Notes under the pieces: model-generated
Seen by the model: the letters and a program-made list of their open reading frames with translations, nothing else
Told to the model about the DNA's origin: nothing
Databases searched by the model: none
NCBI RefSeq assembly: GCF_017562075.2
Contig: NC_054082.1
Coordinates: 49,020,347 to 49,084,346 of the forward strand
Direction of reading: 5' to 3'
Source: Anopheles merus
Lineage: Eukaryota; Arthropoda; Insecta; Diptera; Culicidae
Length of the DNA stretch: 64,000 bases
Position numbers and translations under genes: made by a program
Part shown: piece after piece, positions 44,880-59,000 of the stretch
Layout: each line of letters starts with the position of its first letter
How positions within the stretch are numbered: the first letter of the stretch is position 1

Positions 44880-45446
44880 CCCCTCTGGGTGGTGAATTCC
44901 GTGTGTGTGTGTGAGCGGTGTTTGCAGCGCGGGATCGCGACCGGGACACGACCGCCAAAGTCCGGCGCAGTGCGCGAGTGAAAGTGTTGCAAAAATAAAA
45001 ATTATCCTACAAAATCTCCATCCGTGTCCAGCCAGAGCAGGGGTAAAAGTGTGCGACACACCGCTCTTTCTCCGCCTGGTGGTGTAACACATTCACTACA
45101 AGTATACACTGACACGAACACATACACACACAGTTCGGCACATGCATGCAAATACCCTAAATTAGTGTAGTGTGGGCGGAAAAGAATTTCGGAATTTTTC
45201 CGAACCCATCCGAAAAAGAGAGAGAAAGAGAAAGAGTGAATAATCCGCGCAGCGCACGCAACCAACCAAAACCCGCGGACACAGCCGAATCGTGCTAGGC
45301 GACTGCTGACGCCAAAGACCGCCAAGTTAGATCAAGCGAGATAGGGAGACGGAGGGCACAGGTGCCCTGGAGATTCCGGTTCCGAAGGATCGGTTTACTA
45401 TTTCGGGTCGCCATTCGGACAACAAAAAGCCGCCAACCTGGAACTA
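44880..45446 (+). promoter_or_regulatory. Probable 5' leader of Gprk2
   Basis: GC-rich leader-type sequence between a (GT)n run (about 44901-44911) and the Gprk2 start, with several upstream ATGs (for example near 45142) and a GAGAGAAAGAGAAAGAG tract at about 45218-45236. Its end, AACTAATGG, is a good start context. The transcription start cannot be fixed. Confidence 0.45.
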
Positions 45447-45498
45447 ATGGAATTAGAGAACATCGTGGCCAATACGGTCTACCTGAAGGCGCGCGAAG
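45447..45498 (+). CDS. Gprk2: First coding exon of G-protein-coupled receptor kinase 2
   Basis: ATG at 45447 opens MELENIVANTVYLKARE, followed by one base of a glycine codon and the donor GTAAGT (phase 1). This N-terminal helix is nearly invariant in GRK4/5/6-type kinases, where it docks onto activated receptors. In Drosophila Gprk2 the same residues form the first coding exon before a very large intron. The kinase phosphorylates agonist-occupied receptors and Smoothened in Hedgehog signalling. The regulator-of-G-signalling and kinase domains are not in the window, so they must lie beyond 64 kb. No alternative family shares this 17-residue string. Confidence 0.93.
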
Positions 45499-47285
45499 GT
45501 AAGTTAAGGGCAACCCCAGTCGGGAAACAGGCGGCGGCGGGGACTCGCCAAGAGGGTCGTTGTTTCTTCGTCTAGGTAGAGTAGTTTGTCGTGGGAAGAG
45601 TAGGCGGAAGGTAGGTGGGGAACGTGATCTATTTTAGGCGCGCCGCGAAAAACGATCTAATTTTGGGAGTCTTCACCGGTTTTCCTACACACATTTTTAC
45701 ACGCCAAATCCTTCACGGCGGTGCACGCGGTTTGCATGCCGCTTTTCCCGCCGTTTCCCGCTATTCCCGGCTCCGCGTGGTTTCGCAATGGAAGAGTGGT
45801 TTATTTGATTGCTCCCGTGTGTTTGGACGCGGTTTGTTTGGTGCGGTGTTGTTTGTTTGGTTGTTACGTTCCCGTTTGTTTGCGCTTACAAACAGGGGGC
45901 CGTTATGAGAGATCGTCGACGTGTTTTTTTGTGTGTATAAAATTTATCCCAAAAACCATTGGTTGCTTTAGTGTGGGGTTTTCACCTCCAGGGCAGACTT
46001 GGAGGATTCCTGTAACCAGGGTCGGAACGGTGGGGAGCAGCGAATAAAGTACGCTTTTCTATCGTGTTTGTGCGCAGTGTCGGCGAGTGTGTAGATAGCA
46101 GTGTTGAAAAAGATTTGTCTGCTGCCGACTGAGTTTTTCTTTCGAATTAAACAAACACACGTAAATAGATGATTGATAGTGAAGCATTTATCAAAAGCAC
46201 ATGCTTCTGGAGGGTTTGTTAGTTTATGATTGGTTTGTAGTTATGAAAACGATTTACTAGCACGATTTAGTCGGTATTCGGTGGGGTGTTTATTAACAAC
46301 TTTTGAAAATAACTAATAATATGTTGGCGGCATTGCACCGCGCACTGTATTGTTTATTAAAATGTCATTGGTTCGATTTAATTGGATAGGAAGAAGTCAA
46401 CAAAAAAAAAAAAAAAACTTTGATCTAAATTCGTTTTAAGCTCGAAAAACGTTCAGTTTTGTTTGAAAATTGTCGCAAAAGTAATCAACATTGTGACTGT
46501 TTCTCCTACACCATGTTTTTCATCGTCGCCTGGGGCGCAAATCGAATCGAAAGTCTATTTAAAATCGATTTCTAACGAACTCTCCTGAAGCCAACGCAGG
46601 CAGATGGTTGCTGCAAGTCCGTTAGAAACGCCAAATAGAAGTAAGGCGAAAGAATCAAAAGTCATAAAATAACTTTCTGTACGAAAGTTTGCACGGAGCA
46701 GCAAATAGCTTTGAAAGGAAGTAAAAAAAATCGTTCAATTTACAAACACATACACACACACACACACACCACTGGCGGGTCAATCTCATTTTATTGCCAA
46801 AGTTTCGGCAATTTTTTTTACGAACGATTTTTGTCAAACTCAATTTTGATTTACATGAACTCAACAGTACAGTTCTCTCTACGCGACTGGTAGCAGTTAC
46901 TTTTGTTAGTTAAACTTTCTGCTAAAACATGTGTATCGTGTGGTTTTGTTGTCGTGCCAGTAGTTGGACAATGTGGGTTAGGGGCCACAGTCTCGTAATA
47001 TCGTGCAGAGGTACAACGGCAACAAAAACTATCCAGTTTGTTATTGAAAGGTGTAAGGTTACTGGCAGATTGCTTTAATTTAATGAAATGTGTTTGTTTT
47101 TGGCTCGCCTGCCAGATGCTCCCTGGACTTATTGGGCAGGGAAAGGCAATTCCTTGTGGGGGGAATAAATTAAACTGCAATCAATTACTATCAATTAATG
47201 TTTAATCAACCTTTTTGACTCCCTGGTGGTGTGCTTCCTTTAAACCATCTCTTAGGTGCGGCAATAACTGAAGACGCATATACTG

Positions 47286-47287
<2 letters not shown>

Positions 47288-47322
<35 letters not shown>
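47288..47322 (+). repeat. (TG)n microsatellite
   Basis: About 17 uninterrupted units. Confidence 0.95.
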
Positions 47323-47323
<1 letters not shown>

Positions 47324-50046
47324 GGATGACAACACTGGCACGGGTCAAGCAATCTCATGGTGGTACCAGCTGCTCACCCTCTCCACCCACCCAGTACCGT
47401 GTTTTCAAACTTGAAAGCGGATCCTGTTTGATCTAGTTCGCAAATGATATTAATTTTTGGGCAAAAAATAAACACACATACACACTTACCAGTTCCGGAA
47501 AATGTGATGTTTTTGTTTGCACTGGCCGTTTCTACCCACCCTCGGGGAGTCGCTTGTATGAATGTAAACCCTTTCCTCATGCAGCAGCACCCGAACTCGC
47601 CGCGCACGGTGCTCTCAACAAAGGCGTTCGTTATGTAGTTGGCGCTTGTGTGCCACTGACATCCGGAATAGGCCCAGTAGTCCGCATGATCCGAAATGGC
47701 TTAATCGATCGACTACTTGGTACAATTTCGTTGGGTTAGAGAAATGTGTTTGGGTAATTATTTTGTTGGTAAGTGGGTCGGTCGTCCGTTGTGCACACAG
47801 TACGAAAAGGCGTCGTCATATCCGTTTCGGTTGTGGTACGTATATGATGGGCTCGCTGGTTGTATTTGGATTGATCGCTGACGTACCTTTTCTCGCTAAT
47901 CCGCGCATGTGTGACGTCACGATCGCTCGGTAGTGACGACGGCAGGGTAGGTTCACCACGTTAATAAAAATGAACCAGCTGCCACGGTCTCGTTCACCCA
48001 GTGCCTTGCCATCTCTGGGTGCTGATAGATTTCGACGAATCGTGATAGCAATAGATAGGGTTTAGGGCGATACAGCGCGAAAGCGATTCCAAAATCAAAC
48101 ACTGGTTACAAATTTCAGTGTTGATAGTAAACCCTTTTTGCTGACACACACATACACAAAACTATCGGAATCCCAGGATGGAGGAATGTCTGCGCGAAAA
48201 GAAGGAAGCCGATTTGATGATTGAATCCGCTCGGTTTGACGACGGTGAAGAGGTCGAGGTCATGGATTCGCTGCCCTGACAGTTGTCCGTCCGTGGGCCG
48301 GGCCGGGACATTGACAGATGAGGGATGAAGTTGTCCGCTGACGGTGATGTAGTGCGTCGGCGCGCTCCATAAGCGGCGGCATCCACTTGAAGAGCTATTC
48401 TCACGCAATGCAGCTAAATCCTCGTTGTTGTTTTTTTGGAAAATGGACACAACGCAGCGCAACTGTTATTGAGCTGGTAGATACCAGTGGCTGGGCCGCT
48501 TCATATATTGGTTTGATTTGTTTAATAAAAAATCCACGATGCCCCACTTATGCAGGGTCGTATCTGCTTTTATCCGTCCGTTTGTTAAGGTCATAACTCT
48601 TCGGAAGTGGTATGTGTGTTGCTGACTGCTGAAAAGATATCAAGAATCGTTTTGTTTGAAATCATGTAAGGATTTAAGTTGAAGGATACGTTGTTGTGAC
48701 AGGTTTGACAGAAAAGCACACAATTGAAGGGTATTTTGTTGGATACGTTGGATACGGTTGGATTTTTGACGTTGGGCTTCAAAGCGCTTCAATCAATGAA
48801 CCTTTCATTCACATCAAATCTTTACTCGGTACTAGGCCATTGTCATTTCGTCAATTCCGGGTGGGGTACCTGAAAGTCTAGAGCAGAACATGTTTTGAAC
48901 CTATTTTATACTGAAATCATTTCCTCGATAAATTTAGACTACTAATAGATGCTGAAATACATTATTTTCGACTATTGGACTTACGCTAATGCCTTTGCAT
49001 TGGATTACTAGCATCGCTCGAGAACCGACTATTTTGTCCTTAGTTCCGAGTTCATGTATGAGTCTTCATGCCACTTCGTAGGTACAATGCTACTCTCATC
49101 GCACCGATCGAAAACAAATCAGCAAAGAGTTTATGCCGTTAGCCCTAATAGATTGTAAATACGCAATTGATTGAAATTATCCATTTCTTGCTGTTTTTTT
49201 TCATCCTTTTATTCATCCACTTCATGTCCGCTTGCTCTCTTAACCTTGTATGGCCCTGGGGTGCCACTGGCTTGTCACGGGACGAAGAAAACGGTGTGAC
49301 AGCATAAGCCGGCCGACTGACGAGATAAGGGTGATAATATGCGCTATTTCCAGTTCGGGCTTATCTTGACCTAAACAGCCCCGAGACCCGTTTATTTATT
49401 CCCAGTGCCACATGCCCCGCCGAGATTGGCATGTGATTTGGTTGTGAGTAAACAAAGCGCCACCACTTGCGTCGTCTGTCTGTCCCTCCGCCACCGGCCA
49501 CTAATGGACCGAGCTAACGCACACCGTCTCGTAGCGTTTCGGTGCGATTATTAACAGTGCTGTGAGGTTGGGTTTTCGTTGACCAAAAAGTCGGTCTTTC
49601 AGTTGGTATTTGAATGGAGCAAAAAAAAAATGTTGATAATTATGCGAGCGATTATTTACATTTGACGTGTATCGCCTAATCTGGAACAGAAATTACTTTC
49701 ATGTATATTTCGCCATATTTCTGGATGTTTTTGGGATTTTGATGAGTTTTAATGGTCAGATTATGGTGGCACATTACAGTTTTTTACGACTTTACGCTTC
49801 CTGTGAGATGGATATTGTGGGACGAAGTCACATGTACACACTCAACAACAACAAAAAAACGTCTTGTATAAACATTCCTTCGCCTCCACACAGAAGCCGA
49901 TTCATTCATCGACAGAATGGGCTGCTGCAGGATCGAAGATGGCAAATGCAAAGCAAAATATTGGAGCGCTGCCGAACTGCCCCGTACTGGTTCGCAGCCG
50001 ACCTTACAATCCAAAGTACAAAGCTTGGGCGGCGCAACATCAGTAT

Positions 50047-50095
50047 TATCATCATCATCATCATCATCAACATCAGCGTCGTCGTCGTCGTCGTC
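50047..50095 (+). repeat. Compound trinucleotide repeat (ATC)n-(GTC)n
   Basis: Eight ATC units are followed, after a short spacer, by six GTC units. These explain the open frames rich in His, Ser, Asp or Met in this place on both strands. Confidence 0.9.
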
Positions 50096-53000
50096 ATGAT
50101 CATCAACCTCAGTCAGCGCAAGTGGCGATGACGACGAGCAAGAGAAGCGCGAAGGGAAAAGAGCTCTCATTATCACAGTCACTTGCGGTGCCGGACGGCC
50201 GTCGTCGTCCAATAAACCGCGCAGCAGCAAACGGATTCCGAATGACGTCGGTTGTGTGTGTGTGTGTGTGTGTGCCGAACCCCGGGTCGCGTCACCTAGG
50301 CTGGCCGCACAGCGCGCCGTTTCGCAACGTCAATCGCACCTTCCGCTGCGTTTCTCATGTTCATGTTTCGTTTCCTGCCTTTCGTGAACTATCCCCCGAC
50401 CCGGACCCATCAGCCTCCAAGTGCTTTGACGGGGTTTGACATACACGCGGTGGGTATGTATGTTTGTTTTGCATACAAATAAAACATGCACCCTTGTATA
50501 CTTCGTCTCCACCGCCCTGATGCGGCGTTAGTCTCTTCGTTAAGCGATCCCGAAAAAAAAATCAGAGAGAGGATCAGATTTTCAATTGACTGGCAAGATA
50601 TAGAGTGTTTACCGTGTTCCATCTGTGCCAGCGAGACAGGAGACGAGTAGTGTGAATATTCGAGCTGTTGTAATGCCACAGCTACACACAGTCTGATCTC
50701 TGTGTAGTCTAAGGGCCGTTTCGGATGCCCAGAGAGTTACCAAAGCGGATCGATTTTGTATGTTACATCGTATGTACCGAGAAAGCTTCTGTCTGCAGGC
50801 AGCGAACAGAAAAAGCTCTCCCTCTGGTCGTCGAGGTGAGCTTTCCTGTGTTTCGTTCTTTCGCTGGAGCCAATAGTCTGTCCGCGGGCCTTATTGTAGG
50901 ATGCTGCCACCTCGTAAAATGATAATTTGATTCTCACTTTTTTTATTCGATTAGCTTGCTTCCTGTCGACGTGTCGGCTGGTGCCACCTCGTTCGGATTC
51001 GACGAGCCCGGTGGTTTTTGCTTTGCCGCTGTCGTGTAGTGGTTTTTCCTGTGAGACCCGTCTACAGAGGTACGTTCAATGGCACTGTTCACCGGTGCAC
51101 AGGGTTATTAAGCATCAGCATGGTGGAGGTGTACCAGCTGCTCAGTTGACGTGTGGCCACGTAAGACTCGTCCATCGGGCAGCAGGCGGTAGTTGTAATT
51201 AGGAAAATTATAACTACATTTATCACACCTTTGTGAGAGGTGTGGTTGGTGTGCGAGCCGCCAGCCCGACTTGCTTCGAGATCGAGAAGTCGCTGGCAAA
51301 TTACCTTCGTTTGACCGGTGGACTGATTGTAACGCTTTATACAATTTCGACAAATTACAGCATCGTCCGCGGTTACACCTTTTGGAAATGCCGCGCACGA
51401 ATTGCACTTACCGCCATTTCTGAAATTCGAACTTGATTAGCTTGTTACCAATGGCGAACGGATTGGTGAAAATTGATGCTAATATTCTGTTTGTGCGACA
51501 ACATGACATGCGGTATATGAAGATGCCGTGTGTCGTCGTGTATTATAAGCGTTTCACGCCAACGGGAAGCTCTAGTGATCAGCTTGAAGTGAAGCAGTGG
51601 AGTGTATAAAAATTGTATGAGTTTTTTTATGTAGTGTAAAAAAGTGGCATTGACGTTTCCGGGCGGCAAAGATCAAAGGGGACCGACCGGTATGTGCCAA
51701 TTCTTCGGCAAAGAAACTAGAGAAGGTCGCTTGTTTGGCGTACAATTTAGTCAGTCGCGTTTCAGATGCGCCTGCCTCTCAAATGAATAAAGATTTCATT
51801 TGCAAAGTGATGATGGTTTCCTCTGTGTGTGTGTGTGTTTATTTTTGTTTTGTTTATTGCGCTGCTTCTACCGGCAAAAATACTTCTCCGAAGTAAACAG
51901 GCGCCCCACCACCGCTCATTGATATGTAAAACAGAAATAATGGGAAGCAGTGCATATTCCCCCGGGGGTGGTGGGCAAAAGGATGTAACAGGATAATCGT
52001 GCGCAGTGCGGACTGGTTTGGACTCGTCACTGGCACGGGCAGGACTCGTCGTTCGCTCGGTGTGTGGCTGTTTTCTTTTTTTGCTTTCCATGCTTGGCCA
52101 AGCATGAACTGCAAACGACATGCGAAAGGTTGTTTCCGATAATCGAAAGTGAATTCGATTAACTCGCCGAGTCTTCTGTTCCGCCGCAAACGGCAATCTT
52201 CGACGAGCCCGAACGTTCGACGGATGTGCCATACATGTGCGGTGTTTGCCGAACGACATTCGAGCATTGTTTGTGGTATTGTTTCGAGTGTCGTTGGCTG
52301 GAGCTACTAAGGATTCGGGATATTTTTAGGCATATCGACGAAACGATATTCCGCGGAGACTTTGCTGAGCTTCGCAACGTTGAATTACGCTACTTTAGCC
52401 GTGTGCAATGAAGCGTCCATGTTAACATGTTTGGCAATTGATTCTGTTTTGCTACGCAAGATGCTCAGTAAAGGTAGGGACAATAATTTCCCAACATTTT
52501 AGATTGCAATGCACATTGGAAATTTTTGGAATCCAATGGCGACGGGTAAATAATGTCGAATTAAGCGTTATAGATTTTTCTGGTTTAAACAAGGTAATTA
52601 AACATTTCGTTGTAGCCTTATAAAAATGTGAGTTTTTATGTACTATCTTTTAGATACTATAAGATTTAGACTTACACACTATCAGTGGATTTACATTCCA
52701 CAGAAATGACAAAAAAATGATTTAAACTCTATTGTATTTGTTTTTATTTTTGCCATCTCTTCTTATCGATCTTAAGTTTACCATTATCTTTGAAGATTAC
52801 AATTTATTTAGTATCCTTATGTTGCCAAAATTAATAAATTATACAACGCTGAATTTAATGGATTTCGATTATTATGAATACGGTCGGTTACGTGATTAGC
52901 GTCGTTTTGCTGAATTGATTGATTCTCAATAATCAATTTTTCAGTAATTGAGTAATTGATGATACATTTTTGAATTGTTATATCAGGTTTTTTTTTGCGG

Positions 53001-56000
53001 AAATGAAACCTTTCGGGTCAAGCTTCCAAAACATATTTGAAAGTCGGAATTTGCTCCGTTTTTGCCTATTCTTAATTTGTTCGGCTTTCCTTCCCCAGTC
53101 TTTATCCAAGTCTTCATCTAAGCCCTATTGTCTAGTCCCAGTTCCTTCATCAATCTGTACATCAATTCTCATTTGCTACATAGATCTTATTATTTGTTAT
53201 TGTACCCATCCCCATATCTGACAAAATCTGCAATAATCAGACATTTGATACTGGTATTCTTCTTTAAACATATGAATATGAAATAGGGTAGCGAACTGTG
53301 GATGGTTCACTCTGACACAATGAATTATATTTTTATTTGTTACAAAAAATTAAAAAATGAACACATTCTCCGAATCTCTGAGCAGAAAAGATAATATATT
53401 TTGTTACTAAAAACATAATTTCATTACTTGTTACTTGTATCGTTCACAATCTTGAAATCGCATTTTCTACCACATTTAAGTAATTTCTGTCGAACCGGCG
53501 GTACTCCGTCTTAAAATGTAAAGCTTTGTCCCCGGAGGCACTCGTGGGACGGGCAGGAAACATAAAGGACACGTTGTTATGGTTAGGAGAGTAATTTACT
53601 TTCATAATTGTGCAATGCCGCCACAGAGAGGAGGTAAAGCATAATTCGGGTATCTAATATCCACAACAACACAAGAGGCTTGTTAATGGGCCGCGCGATG
53701 GTGGACGCACCAAGACCACAAATGCCGCTTTCTGCGAATCAATTTAGGAAGGAATTTTGATTATCAATTGTGTAAACATTTTCAGCCCAAAATCAGTCGA
53801 GAAGGAGGTGTACAGATAGGCGGCATGAAAGCAAGAAAGCGGGGGGCATAGAATAATGTCTTTGAATCGAATTTCGATCGAAGGGCAAATTAGTTCGAAA
53901 ACAGCCTGAGAGTGGCTCTTGATGCTGCTTTTTTTCCTTCATTGATCAAAATGAAGTGCGTGTGCGATATTGGGTGTGTGTAAGTAAGTGGTAGTTAACG
54001 TGCTTTTCAACAGCAACGATATGTCCAACAGGCACCGTCGGGTGTGCGTTTATTTATTCATGCTGCCGTCAGTAAGTGCCATTTGCCAGCGGCAATTAGC
54101 GACGCCTGTTAACGAAACGATCGTTTAATGTGAGTCCGCACACTATTTATGCTGTGCCGACCCATACAAACGACCCATAACTATTGTGCTCCGATTGTTT
54201 GTGCTCGTGTTGCGCGCGTCACCCGCGACTAGGTCGTCGGACCAGCGTCGTCAGCGTGAGAACACACTCCTTTTTCTGCTGCCAGTAGCCTAATGCAGCG
54301 CACCGTGAAAAGACTTCAAGAAGGTGGCTTACGTCGACTCCGGGACGGTGAGAGGAAAAGTGGGTGGTAATTAAAAGGTATCGTATCCAATCAACAGCCC
54401 CAACCGGTGTGGTGGCCGTCAAAACGACGTTCTCTGGGCAATTGTATGATGATGCTTTGGTTGACGGCGAGCCACTACAACACTGGACTGAGTGGTATCG
54501 TTTTCTACTCAATGCAGCCAAAGCCGGAACTTATCGCAGCTTGATGAGCTTGTGTGCAACAGGGCGGCGGTGGGAAAAGTGGTAGAAAGTGGCAAATTGG
54601 ACTGCTTTAATGTTGGGCACGGGGAAGGCGTGGAAAAAGCTCCCATTGTTGAGGCCGAAGAACGAATCGTGGACGAAATTGGAAGAATGTTCTTCTCCAG
54701 CAGCAAACCATTTATATACTGGTCTTTTCTTAACACGGCGTGGCAAGCGCGTTTTAGTTTAATTGAAGTGTGCCGTAGCACGCACCACCCCGTTGTTGAC
54801 AGCTGAGCGGAACGCGGCTCAGAGCGATTGCATCGTGTTTGCGAACTGGACGGCCTTCCGTCCGGAGAGGACGCACAAGCACACCTTGACGCGCGCGGTG
54901 CCGAGTTTCGCGAAGCGGATAATTAAGTGTGCGTCTTCATGAATTAAAGATTTGTGCTCTTGCTACCATCGAGCTTAGGTTAGGACGCGCTCTGTAAGGG
55001 CACGGAGAGTATCTGGTGCTGCTGCTGCTGTTGGTGCTGGCATATAAAGTGTCAACGTGTTGGGTAAGGATAATGTAAGTTCGGTCACTACAGAGTCGAG
55101 ACAGCGACGGTTCCCAGAGTCGCGCACTAGCGTTGGCGTTTACGGTGCGAATCAAGCTCGCAGAACCTTAGGCTACCCGATACGCTGGGTGGACGGTTTT
55201 GTGGTCGATGGTGTGTCAAATGTCATTAGTAAAGTTTTCTTAATTATCCGCTGGGTCGTTAACTCGCTCGGAAAGTGTTTCATCTTTGATTCGGATAATT
55301 AAAAGTAGGACCCTTTGTAAGATCATGGGAACGCACCGGTTGGAACGGCAACATGCAAAGGGCAACCGGTGTACAATTTGGAGATACGGCAGGCAGCTTT
55401 ATCCTGTACCTTTATCCTTTCTCCACCATAAAGTAACCCCAACAGTAATTGAACCGTAAAGAATATTCGGCGGATGATTGCTACACCTTCAAACGAAAGT
55501 GCCTTCAGTTGAGCGAAGCAACTATTCAATCAGTTGTTTTGCTGTAGATGATACGCCATTTAATCTAATATCCAGTCGTTAGTGCTTGTTCTTGTTCCGA
55601 ACGGTGTACCACACACGGTGTAACGATTGTGTCATAATAGCGCTCGTTACATCGTTCGAGCTTTAGGATGCAAATAGCTAGGCCGGGAAATTGCGATGCT
55701 TTTTGTATCGTGTATCATTGGCCGTACAAAGACGAATACGTTTGAGTGAGTGAAGAGTGAAGGATGCAAGGGATAAAGGACACAGCGTAAGTGTACATGG
55801 ATGGGCAGGAAATTGTAATTAACGGCGTGAAATGCATTCCGTCAATTCTTCGCCTTGACCGAAGTGGCCGGTGCGGTTTGCTTGAGATGTTGCATCCGTT
55901 TACAACGTTTTTGCTTTTTTGTTCGAAAAGAAATTTACAGTATGTTTGCAGGTTTAGTCTGGAGTGTTTCTACTTGGCTCAGTAGTGCCTGGAATTCTGT

Positions 56001-59000
56001 AAGCTTCATTTGCAATCGTTTCATTGAATTGAGACGTCTCTTGGTGCTCAGATGGCAAAGTTACGAATTATTACATACTGGTGCGGAGTATTCGATATCT
56101 TGGTATGTATCTTCAAAACATAATTCTTCAATAACTTTGTTGTTACATTAATTTTGGTTGGAGTAAGATAAATTATATTTTTATTTAAATTGCAAAGATG
56201 AAAATAATTTGAATTTTTATTAAAAAAAAAAAGATAAATGATTAACAGAGCAGAGGGAGAATAGTGATGAGGGGAGTCTGTGTTAATTACAATTGGTTGC
56301 ACTAGAGGAAAAGGGGAAAAGAATTTACAATTTTGACCACACGTAGTTTATGGATGACGCTAAGGGTTGTAAGGGTTGTTTGGATTAATGCACCTCCGGG
56401 GCAAAATGCACCCTTCCCGTGTTATACATTGCAAGGCTTTTACCGTTAGAAAAACTAAACTATCGTCGTTCTGAGAGTTTAACAGCGCTTCATGCACAAA
56501 AACAGATAATGGGACTGAAATTTCAGTCTGTCAGCTGGTTGCATTGTATAGCAGTTTTCGAGCTATCAAAGTGGGTGTAATATACAGGCTTATCCCAATC
56601 GGTATGTATTTAGAAGGCTGATTTTTATAGCTTCTGCCTCTGAACATAAATTTTCAAGAGTGTTTGTGTACTCGGAAAGTCGCCAGAAAGCAGAGGAAAA
56701 GTTTTAACCCGTTCTGTCAAAAAGTGATGTTCAAATTTGGTTATAAAAACAGACTATGAGACCACCTGAACTACATACATTTGGATTCTAGATTCCACCA
56801 TCTGATCTCTTTAATGCACCATGGGATAAATGAAAACACCATCTTATTTTGCCATTTCTTCAAGCAGATGCTCGAATCTAATTCTAGCTTTGATGCTACA
56901 ATAATCTAGATTAAAAATCGCAGGCTAGTTTTGTGTCCGGTTTTGTACGGAGTGTTTACATGATTTCAACCTCCAATTGTCAAACTCCATACAAAAAAGC
57001 TGACTAGAATCGCAAAGAGCCCCAATATTAATAAAACAAAAACATTAATGGTATGATGTTTTTTTTTATTTATTTTTTGTGAATGTTTGTTCTGTTTAAT
57101 CAAATTAGAGCTTTAAATTTTGTGTCGGTAAGAATGCATATTTACACGTATTTTAATCAAAAATGTTTTCAACTACGAACTGGGGCATAATGCATCTAAC
57201 AGATCGGGGCAAAATGCTTTAGTTAGGCTAGTGTCTGTGCTTCATCGAATGCGATTTTATCGGAAGGCCTGTCAATATTTTATATGGGATTTGACAGATA
57301 ACATTGAACAACGAATCCAAACAATTTCGTCGTCAGACTTTATCTGGCAAATTCCATACAACATTTTGACAGAGCACGTCCGATAAAATCGCTCGCGAAA
57401 AAGCACTGCCACGGGCCTAAGTGCAGTGCAAACTAGAATTAGTTTTTTTTATAGTTGACATTTATATTGGAGCATTTTCCCCCGTTGATCTGGTGCGTTG
57501 TTAAGGTGAGATTAGCCCCATTGCTATGGTGTGTGTGTTTTACCTCAGCACTGGTTTTTTTTGGCTCAACCAGATAAAAATCGCTTTGGAATGGATCTGC
57601 TTAGAAAATGGCATGTGTATGGTTTTTTTTTTGGGGTAAAATTGACCAAAGTTCGTTAACAGACAGCTTACATTCACATTAAAGAATCATATTACTTGAT
57701 AAAATCAACAATCGCCAGCGAATTTAATTGGAAATTAATCAATTTTCTTTAAGTGGTTTGCATTATCCCGTGAACCCTTGATTAAAAACACCGATGACCG
57801 ATGCCCATAATAAGATGAAGGAGACTCTCATCAAATATCTCAACGCTCAAGCTGGCTGAGTGGCTAGGGAATATTTATCATCCGCGTTGAATTTTCCTAA
57901 GCACACCTTATAGACAGTTTCGTTCCGCCATATTAAATTTCGACAATTGTGTACCGCAAATAGTTTTGATGTTAATTTTTTGGCTTGTAAAAAATGCAAG
58001 TATGAAGTCACCTAGTTTCAATGGAAAGGCAATGGCCCCCTAGCGTATGCCCAATATTTTGATACAGTCAGCCCTTAACTTGGTTTCACTCTACTACGGC
58101 TCTCGAATTCGTTAAGCTTCTAACGGTACACAGAGAGTGGTGGGTAGTCGGGGGTGTTAACCGTTCGTTTTCCCTTTTTCTGTCTGTCGACCCGTTGACC
58201 ATGGACAAGTGCACGCTCTCGTTACATTTATACGTTGTTTTTCTTTGTTTTTCTTCCTTTTTTACATCTATGCACGGTTGAATGCAATTGAAACGTGCCT
58301 TAGGAGAGTCAAAATATTCACTGTACGTTTGCCATTTTGTTTTGCTTTGTGTTGCTGCCCATGCCTGCTTGTCAACATAACGGAACGTTATAAATTGCAC
58401 TAACTGTGGGACGCACATGTAAACCCACATATACACCTACGACGCAATACTTGAAACCGTGCGAAATGTTTCAGCTACATTCGCTTCCTGGCACCGCAAG
58501 AAACTGGTGTCCTTGGGGTGCATTCTGGACGTTCTCGTTCTTCGAAGCCGTGCAGCAGCGAAATCTGTGTTGATCCTACAGTCACATCGCCCATAACAAT
58601 CGTTCTCCCCTCGCGCCAGTGCGGTCAATAAATACGATGCAAGGAAATTCAATTCGTGCAATCGAACCCAGCATCGATCGGTCCTTTGACGTCGGCGAAA
58701 CGGTTTGTGTGTGTCTGTGCCTAGGTGTGTACAGAAAGGGTTTCGATTTCGTATCGCTGCTGCACGTAAAAGCTCGCACGTCACATGTATCGGTAGCTCG
58801 ATGCACGGCAATGGAAATGTTATCCGCAGCATTACTATCGGCGTGCCGTTTCCGTTTCGCGGGCAACTAGAATCCTGCGTCTGCGGTTTTCAATGATTTG
58901 CAATCGCGTTCCAGCAAAAATTGGGTAAAAAATGTGCTGCTACGGTGTAATACAAGAAAGTAACAAGCACGGTGATCAAGTTTGCGGTCGGCAGTTGGTG

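Noticed and set aside
46370..46385. GGTTCGATT motif as a tRNA gene box B
   Set aside because: No box A at the right distance and no cloverleaf arms around it. The only convincing Pol III motif is in the SINE near 43346.
49784..50439. Frames of 148 and 191 codons at 50 kb
   Set aside because: Their cores are the (ATC)n and (GTC)n repeats read on both strands. No domain is recognisable.
54219..54806. Overlapping frames on both strands near 54.5 kb
   Set aside because: Both strands are open over the same interval with no splice sites or family resemblance. More likely GC-biased intron sequence.
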